Below, one piece after another: positions 31,386 to 35,817 of a DNA stretch of 35,817 nt (position 1 is its first letter; each line of letters begins with the position of its first letter). Where the stretch lies: positions 1 to 35,817 of the forward strand of contig JAYROM010000035.1 in assembly GCA_041911695.1 (NCBI GenBank), written 5' to 3'. This stretch comes from Pseudaeromonas sp041911695 (GTDB lineage: Bacteria > Pseudomonadota > Gammaproteobacteria > Enterobacterales > Aeromonadaceae). The position numbers were made by a program, and so were the translations under genes. The notes beneath the pieces are model-generated. The model made no database searches. It was not told where the DNA came from and saw only the letters and a list, made by a program, of their open reading frames with translations.

Positions 31386-32134
31386 GACACTTGGTTTTCC
31401 TGCTGGCCCTTGATGGCAATCAGCGAGCCAAAATTGAAACACTGGAACCACAGTTCGCTGTGGGCGAAGCCGGCCTCACGCAGACGCTGGCGATGGGTGT
31501 CGACGCTGTCGGCACGCAATACGTTTTCCAGCATGGTCCGTTTCTGGCTGATCTCCAGTTCGCTATAGCCATTGGCGCGCTTGAAGTCGAGGTGCAGGTC
31601 GACGATCAGATCGCTGACCGGCTGATCATCAAAACGGAACTTCTCACTTAAGATCAGCAGGCCACCCGGGCGCATCCCATCATAGATGCGACGCAGTAGC
31701 GCCAAGCGAAGGTCCGGATCGATAAATTGCAGCGTAAAATTGAGCACCACCACCGAGGCATCTTCAATGACCACGTCGCAGATATCGGCTTCGACCATCT
31801 CTACCGTGACCGGGGAGAGGTAAGCGCCAATATGCTTGCGACAGCGTTCAATCATGGCAGGGGAATTATCAACCGCAATGATACGGCAGTCTTCATAAGG
31901 CAGGTGGCGACGCATCATCAGGGTGGCGGCGCCGAGCGAACAGCCGAGGTCATACAAGCGACTGCCGGGTTGGGCATAGCGTTCGGTCATCATGCCGATG
32001 GCGGACAAAATATTGGAGTAACCGGGGACCGAGCGCTGGATCATATCCGGGAAGACATCGGCTACCCGGTCGTCAAAGCAAAAATCACCCAGTTGGGCAA
32101 TGGGCGCAGCAAACAGTTCGTCTTTCTTGTGCAT
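31382..32134 (-). CDS. cmoA: Carboxy-S-adenosyl-L-methionine synthase CmoA
   Basis: Makes carboxy-SAM from SAM and prephenate for CmoB. 250 residues from ATG 32134, matching the E. coli N-terminus (KDELFAAPIAQLGDF). Motifs include FPDMIQRSVPGYSNI, the SAM loop YDLGCSLGAATL, and FTLQFI. A longer frame to 32164 is not conserved. The upstream 225-nt region is shared with the divergent FmdB-type gene. Confidence 0.96.
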   Translation of the reverse strand: MHKKDELFAAPIAQLGDFCFDDRVADVFPDMIQRSVPGYSNILSAIGMMTERYAQPGSRLYDLGCSLGAATLMMRRHLPYEDCRIIAVDNSPAMIERCRKHIGAYLSPVTVEMVEADICDVVIEDASVVVLNFTLQFIDPDLRLALLRRIYDGMRPGGLLILSEKFRFDDQPVSDLIVDLHLDFKRANGYSELEISQKRTMLENVLRADSVDTHRQRLREAGFAHSELWFQCFNFGSLIAIKGQQENQVS

Positions 32135-32248
32135 GGTGCAGACCTGAAGCAGGCATGTGGTCACGAAGGGGTCGGGGATGCCCCGAAAAGTGGCTGCATC
32201 TTAACAGAAAACCGCAGTAAGCATAGAAAATGTGAGGCGAGTCGGATT

Positions 32249-32264
32249 GAGAAAGGGCTTTCTC
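32249..32264. promoter_or_regulatory. Inverted repeat in the cmoA / FmdB-gene divergent region
   Basis: GAGAAAG-GG-CTTTCTC is a perfect 7-bp palindrome with a 2-bp centre, flanked by CGAGTC on both sides (32239-32244 and 32264-32269). It lies between divergent genes, upstream of the plus-strand promoter. It may be an operator; no regulator is assigned. Confidence 0.3.
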
Positions 32265-32284
32265 GAGTCAAATCCTGACAAGTG

Positions 32285-32313
32285 TTATCACGGCGAGGGA
32301 ATTGGCCTATAAT
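32285..32313 (+). promoter_or_regulatory. Promoter of the FmdB-type gene, aspS and yebC
   Basis: A perfect -10 TATAAT (32308-32313) and TTATCA (32285-32290) are separated by 17 nt. The FmdB-type start is 46 nt downstream. Confidence 0.7.
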
Positions 32314-32359
32314 GTCCGCCCTTTGAGTCTGAATGTAGTGTTTCGGGTTCGCTTCTTCG

Positions 32360-32614
32360 ATGCCGATTTACGAATACGAATGCAAGGCCTGCGGTCATCA
32401 GCTCTCCCGTTTACAGAAGCTGAGTGACCCGCCCTTGATCCAGTGTCCCGACTGCCACGCGCAGACGTTGGACAAACTGCTCTCCGTGACTGGTTTTCGC
32501 CTGCGAGGCAAAGGCTGGTACGAGACGGATTTCAAGGTGGGGACCAGAAAGAAGAATCTGGCCACCTGTGATTTTGCCGGCAGCTGTCCAGGCTGTCCGG
32601 CCGCCGATAACTGA
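32360..32614 (+). CDS. FmdB-family zinc-ribbon protein
   Basis: An 84-residue protein opening MPIYEYECKACGH, with a second pair CPDC at about 29-32, giving a four-Cys zinc ribbon at residues 8-32. The conserved GFRLRGKGWYETDF segment follows. Members often lie just upstream of aspS, as here (15 nt apart, same promoter); the function is unknown. An unusual Cys-rich tail (CDFAGSCPGCP, residues about 70-80) adds three cysteines that could bind another metal. Confidence 0.9.
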   Translation: MPIYEYECKACGHQLSRLQKLSDPPLIQCPDCHAQTLDKLLSVTGFRLRGKGWYETDFKVGTRKKNLATCDFAGSCPGCPAADN

Positions 32615-32629
32615 GAAAGGATTGCTTCA

Positions 32630-34390
32630 ATGCGCACCATTTACTGCGGACAGGTCAACGCAGCTCATGTTGACCAGACGGTTACACTGTGTGGCTGGGT
32701 CCATCGTCGTCGTGACCTGGGCGGCCTGATTTTTATCGATATGCGTGACCGTGAAGGCATCGTACAGGTGTTTTTTGATCCGGACCGTCCGGACGCTTTC
32801 GCGCTGGCTTCCGAATTGCGTAATGAATTCTGCATCCGCGTCACCGGCGTGGTGCGTGCCCGTCCTGACTCCCAGGTCAACCGTGATATGGCCACCGGTG
32901 CCATCGAAGTGTTTGCCCACGGCCTCGAGATCATCAACCGCTCTGAGCCGTTGCCGCTGGACTTCAACCAGACCAATACTGAAGAGCAGCGTCTGAAGTA
33001 CCGCTACCTGGACCTGCGTCGTCCGGAGATGGCGCAGACCCTGAAGACCCGTGCTCGCATCACTAGCCATGTCCGCCGTTTTATGGATAGCCACGGGTTC
33101 CTTGATATCGAAACCCCGATGCTGACCAAAGCCACCCCGGAAGGGGCGCGTGACTACTTGGTGCCGAGCCGTGTGCACAAGGGCAAGTTCTATGCCCTGC
33201 CGCAGTCGCCGCAGCTGTTCAAGCAGTTGCTGATGATGTCCGGCTTTGATCGCTACTACCAGATCGTCAAGTGCTTCCGTGATGAAGACCTGCGCGCTGA
33301 CCGTCAGCCGGAATTTACCCAGATCGACGTCGAGACCTCCTTCATGAGCGCCGAGCAGGTGCGTGCGGTGATGGAAGAGCTGATCCGGGGTCTGTGGCTG
33401 GAAGTGGCCGGCGATGATCTGGGCCAGTTCCCGATCATGACCTTTGATGAAGCCATGCGTCGTTACGGTTCCGACAAGCCGGATCTGCGTAACCCGATGG
33501 AGCTGGTCGATATCGCTGATCTGGTCAAGGCCGTAGAATTTGCCGTGTTCGCCGGTCCGGCCAACGATGCCAAGGGCCGTGTGGCCGCGCTGCGCGTACC
33601 GGGCGGTGCCAAACTGACCCGTAAGCAGATTGATGAATACACCCAGTTTGTCGGCATCTATGGTGCCCGCGGTCTGGCGTGGATGAAGGTCAATGAAGCG
33701 GCCAAGGGGCTGGAAGGCGTCCAGTCGCCGGTCGCCAAGTTCCTGAACGATGAGATCGTCCGTGAGTTGCTGGCGCGTACCGCTGCGGCGGATGGTGACC
33801 TGATTTTCTTCGGTGCCGACAAGGCCAAGGTGGTCTGCGATGCCATGGGCGCACTGCGTCTGAAGGTGGGTCGCGACCTGGATCTGGTCGAGAAGTGTTG
33901 GAAGCCGCTGTGGGTGATCGACTTCCCGATGTTTGAAGAGGATGGGGAGGGTGGTCTGGCCGCCATGCACCATCCGTTTACCGCACCGAAGGATATGAAC
34001 GCCACCGAGTTGGCGCAGGATCCGGTCTCTGCCTATGCCAATGCCTATGACATGGTCATCAACGGCTACGAAGTGGGCGGCGGTTCGGTCCGTATTCACC
34101 GTGGTGACATGCAGCAGACCGTGTTCAGCATCCTGGGCATCAATGAACAGGAGCAGAAGGATAAGTTCGGCTTCCTGCTGGATGCCCTGAAGTTCGGTAC
34201 CCCGCCGCATGCCGGCCTGGCGTTCGGCCTGGATCGTCTGACCATGCTGCTGACCGGTACCGACAACATTCGTGACGTGATTGCCTTCCCGAAGACCACT
34301 GCAGCGGCCTGTCTGATGACCGATGCACCGAGCTTTGGCCACCCGGCTGCGCTGGCCGAACTGGCGATCCGCACCACGATCGAGTCCTGA
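32630..34390 (+). CDS. aspS: Aspartyl-tRNA synthetase
   Basis: A class IIb aminoacyl-tRNA synthetase that charges tRNA-Asp. 586 residues. An N-terminal OB-fold anticodon-binding domain (about 1-105) is followed by the catalytic core with motif 2 FRDEDLRADRQPEFTQID (near 215-232) and motif 3 GLAFGLDRLTMLL (near 528-540). Between them is the bacterial-type insertion domain with VSAYANAYDMVINGYEVGGGS after it. ATG 32630 has AAGGA upstream. Long open frames on the opposite strand are codon-bias shadows. Confidence 0.98.
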   Translation: MRTIYCGQVNAAHVDQTVTLCGWVHRRRDLGGLIFIDMRDREGIVQVFFDPDRPDAFALASELRNEFCIRVTGVVRARPDSQVNRDMATGAIEVFAHGLEIINRSEPLPLDFNQTNTEEQRLKYRYLDLRRPEMAQTLKTRARITSHVRRFMDSHGFLDIETPMLTKATPEGARDYLVPSRVHKGKFYALPQSPQLFKQLLMMSGFDRYYQIVKCFRDEDLRADRQPEFTQIDVETSFMSAEQVRAVMEELIRGLWLEVAGDDLGQFPIMTFDEAMRRYGSDKPDLRNPMELVDIADLVKAVEFAVFAGPANDAKGRVAALRVPGGAKLTRKQIDEYTQFVGIYGARGLAWMKVNEAAKGLEGVQSPVAKFLNDEIVRELLARTAAADGDLIFFGADKAKVVCDAMGALRLKVGRDLDLVEKCWKPLWVIDFPMFEEDGEGGLAAMHHPFTAPKDMNATELAQDPVSAYANAYDMVINGYEVGGGSVRIHRGDMQQTVFSILGINEQEQKDKFGFLLDALKFGTPPHAGLAFGLDRLTMLLTGTDNIRDVIAFPKTTAAACLMTDAPSFGHPAALAELAIRTTIES

Positions 34391-34396
34391 TTTTCC

Positions 34397-34451
34397 GGCC
34401 ATCCTGCGGGGTGGCCCCTGACGATTCCCGTGACCGGCCGGGGCCGGTCAC
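34397..34451 (+). other. Two strong stem-loops between aspS and yebC
   Basis: Stem 1 has 8 bp including one G-U pair (34397-34404 with 34409-34416) and a TGCG loop. Stem 2 is a perfect 10-bp palindrome with only 2 nt between its arms (34430-34439 with 34442-34451). Neither is followed by a T-run. They could protect mRNA ends, set the aspS/yebC ratio, or bind a protein as DNA. Confidence 0.5.
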
Positions 34452-34477
34452 CGCAACCGTGTTTATGGAGACAACCT

Positions 34478-35218
34478 ATGGCAGGTCACAGTAAATGGGC
34501 CAACATCAAGCACCGCAAGGCAGCGCAAGATGCCAAGCGTGGCAAAATCTTCACCAAGCTGATCCGCGAAATCACCACCTCGGCGCGTATCGGTGATCCG
34601 GATCCGGCCTCCAACCCGCGTCTGCGTGCTGCGGTCGCCGCGGCGCTGTCCAACAACATGACCCGTGACACCGTGAACCGTGCGATTCAGCGTGGGGCTG
34701 GTGGTGGTGATGGTGCCGAACTGGAAACCATCGTCTATGAAGGCTACGGCCCGGCCGGCACCGCTGTCATGGTGGAGTGCATGACTGACAACCGTAACCG
34801 TACCGTGTCTGAAGTGCGTCATGCGTTCAGCAAGTGCGGTGGTAACCTGGGTACTGACGGCTCCGTCTCCTATCTGTTCAGCAAGAAGGGCGTTCTGACC
34901 TTCGAAAAGGCCAACGAAGATGTGCTGATGGATGCTGCGCTGGAAGCCGGTGCCGACGACGTCATCACTAATGATGATGGCTCCATTGAGGTGTACACCA
35001 CGCCGAACGATTTCGGTACCGTCCTGGATGCACTGGAAGCTGCTGGCCTGAAGCCGGATAACGCCGAAGTGACCATGATTGCGTCTACCGAAGCCGATTT
35101 GGATGCCGAGACCGCACCGAAGCTGCTGCGCCTGATCGACATGCTTGAAGATTTGGACGATGTACAGGATGTGTACCACAACGGTGCCATCTCTGACGAA
35201 GTCGCGGCACTGCTGTGA
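34478..35218 (+). CDS. yebC: YebC/PmpR-family protein
   Basis: A 246-residue DUF28 protein starting MAGHSKWANIKHRKAAQDAKRGK, with the usual three-domain length. Family members are described as DNA-binding regulators, and more recently members have been linked to relief of ribosome stalling at proline-rich stretches. Which role applies here cannot be read from the sequence. ATG 34478 has GGAG upstream; a longer frame to 34430 overlaps the stem-loop region and is not used. It sits between aspS and ruvC, the common gammaproteobacterial order, and ends before a terminator. Confidence 0.95.
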   Translation: MAGHSKWANIKHRKAAQDAKRGKIFTKLIREITTSARIGDPDPASNPRLRAAVAAALSNNMTRDTVNRAIQRGAGGGDGAELETIVYEGYGPAGTAVMVECMTDNRNRTVSEVRHAFSKCGGNLGTDGSVSYLFSKKGVLTFEKANEDVLMDAALEAGADDVITNDDGSIEVYTTPNDFGTVLDALEAAGLKPDNAEVTMIASTEADLDAETAPKLLRLIDMLEDLDDVQDVYHNGAISDEVAALL

Positions 35219-35253
35219 GTGGCTGCTTGACAGTCACGATAGCTTGACGAAAT

Positions 35254-35280
35254 AAAGGGAGCTGCGGCTCCCTTTGTTTT
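35254..35280 (+). terminator. yebC terminator
   Basis: A 9-bp stem (AAAGGGAGC 35254-35262 with GCTCCCTTT 35267-35275) with a TGCG loop, followed by GTTTT. Confidence 0.85.
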
Positions 35281-35341
35281 AGGTGTGACGATATTTTCCG
35301 GACTTGTTTACGGGATTTCTATCGATGGGACATGGTTTGAC

Positions 35342-35817
35342 GTGAGTATTATTTTGGGCATCGATCCCGGATCGCGCATCACCGGTTACGGCGTGATCCG
35401 CACCTTGGGCGGGCGCATCGAGTATTTGGGCTCCGGCTGCATTCGTATGCCGGATGGCGAACTGCCAGCGCGGCTGAAACTGATCCATGACGGGGTCTCT
35501 GAGATCATCCGCCAGTTCAATCCCGATCTGTTTGCCATCGAGCAGGTGTTTATGGCGCGCAACCCGGATTCGGCGCTCAAGCTCGGCCAGGCGCGCGGCG
35601 TGGCGATTGTCGTCGCGGTGAATGCCGGGCTCGAGGTGGCCGAATATGCGGCGCGCCAGATCAAGCAGTCGGTGGTCGGTACCGGTGGTGCCGACAAGGA
35701 GCAGGTGCAGCATATGGTGCGCCAGCTACTCAAGCTGCCGGCCAACCCGCAGGCCGATGCCGCGGATGCGCTGGCGGTGGCGCTGTGCCATGCGCATACC
35801 CTGCAGAGCCTGGTGAA
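35342..35817 (+). CDS. ruvC: Holliday junction resolvase RuvC (partial, runs off the right edge)
   Basis: Endonuclease that cuts Holliday junctions with RuvAB. The first 158 codons are present. All four catalytic acidic residues are visible at Asp8 (LGIDPGS), Glu67 (AIEQVF), Asp139 and Asp142 (PQADAADALA). These match E. coli Asp7, Glu66, Asp138 and Asp141 once the initiator Met is counted. The start is GTG 35342 (SIILGIDPGS follows directly); no ATG fits the family N-terminus. About 15-20 residues are missing at the 3' end, and ruvA and ruvB would be expected next. Confidence 0.95.
   Translation, partial: MSIILGIDPGSRITGYGVIRTLGGRIEYLGSGCIRMPDGELPARLKLIHDGVSEIIRQFNPDLFAIEQVFMARNPDSALKLGQARGVAIVVAVNAGLEVAEYAARQIKQSVVGTGGADKEQVQHMVRQLLKLPANPQADAADALAVALCHAHTLQSLV

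Noticed and set aside
32627..34402. A 591-codon open frame on the minus strand opposite aspS
   Set aside because: Antisense shadow of aspS; its composition is rich in His, Gln and Gly without any domain pattern.
1..35817. CRISPR arrays, insertion sequences, prophage genes, tRNA or rRNA genes
   Set aside because: No regularly spaced repeats, transposase or integrase motifs, or recognisable tRNA/rRNA sequences were found on either strand.

Overview
The window looks like ordinary chromosome from a gammaproteobacterium, most likely an Aeromonadales relative. I infer this from the gene content: sgrR, cmoA/cmoB, a fused trpCF, trpH-yciO-rluB beside the trp operon, and aspS-yebC-ruvC. The DNA is fairly GC-rich by eye (not computed). 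I see no phage, insertion sequence, CRISPR array, rRNA or tRNA. Genes are dense and most have clear Shine-Dalgarno sites.

Layout. Positions 1-4220 hold the end of an unknown gene and then a TolC-like outer-membrane protein, a LapG-type periplasmic cysteine protease and a LapD-type degenerate GGDEF/EAL receptor. Together these are the secretion and retention module for a large surface adhesin, which is not in the window. Positions 4231-6635 hold a glyoxalase-fold gene and a 67-residue orphan gene, divergent from sgrR (sugar-phosphate stress regulator). Positions 6654-12413 hold housekeeping and stress genes: dps with an OxyR-like site, psiE with a CRP-like site, galU, a ComEA-like protein, cysQ, an LDH-family dehydrogenase with an unusual specificity residue, yciI and yciB.

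Positions 12462-19600 are a complete trp operon on the minus strand (trpL-E-G-D-CF-B-A). It has a textbook attenuator, a 16-residue leader peptide with three adjacent Trp codons, tightly overlapping genes and a terminator after trpA. Two further short ORFs lie between the attenuator and trpE. Divergent from it are trpH-yciO-rluB and then queC, a TerC/CBS/CorC membrane protein preceded by a possible 36-codon upstream ORF, and an orphan GT-C-like membrane protein.

Positions 26756-32134 (minus) carry cmoA-cmoB (tRNA wobble uridine modification) followed by a tightly packed three-gene cassette: a periplasmic retropepsin-like protein with an Ala/Lys-rich tail, an inner-membrane protein with an inactive transglutaminase domain, and a RimK-like ATP-grasp ligase. 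This conserved but poorly understood cassette is the best candidate here for an undescribed peptide-ligation/processing system. The window closes on the plus strand with an FmdB-type zinc ribbon gene, aspS, yebC and the start of ruvC.
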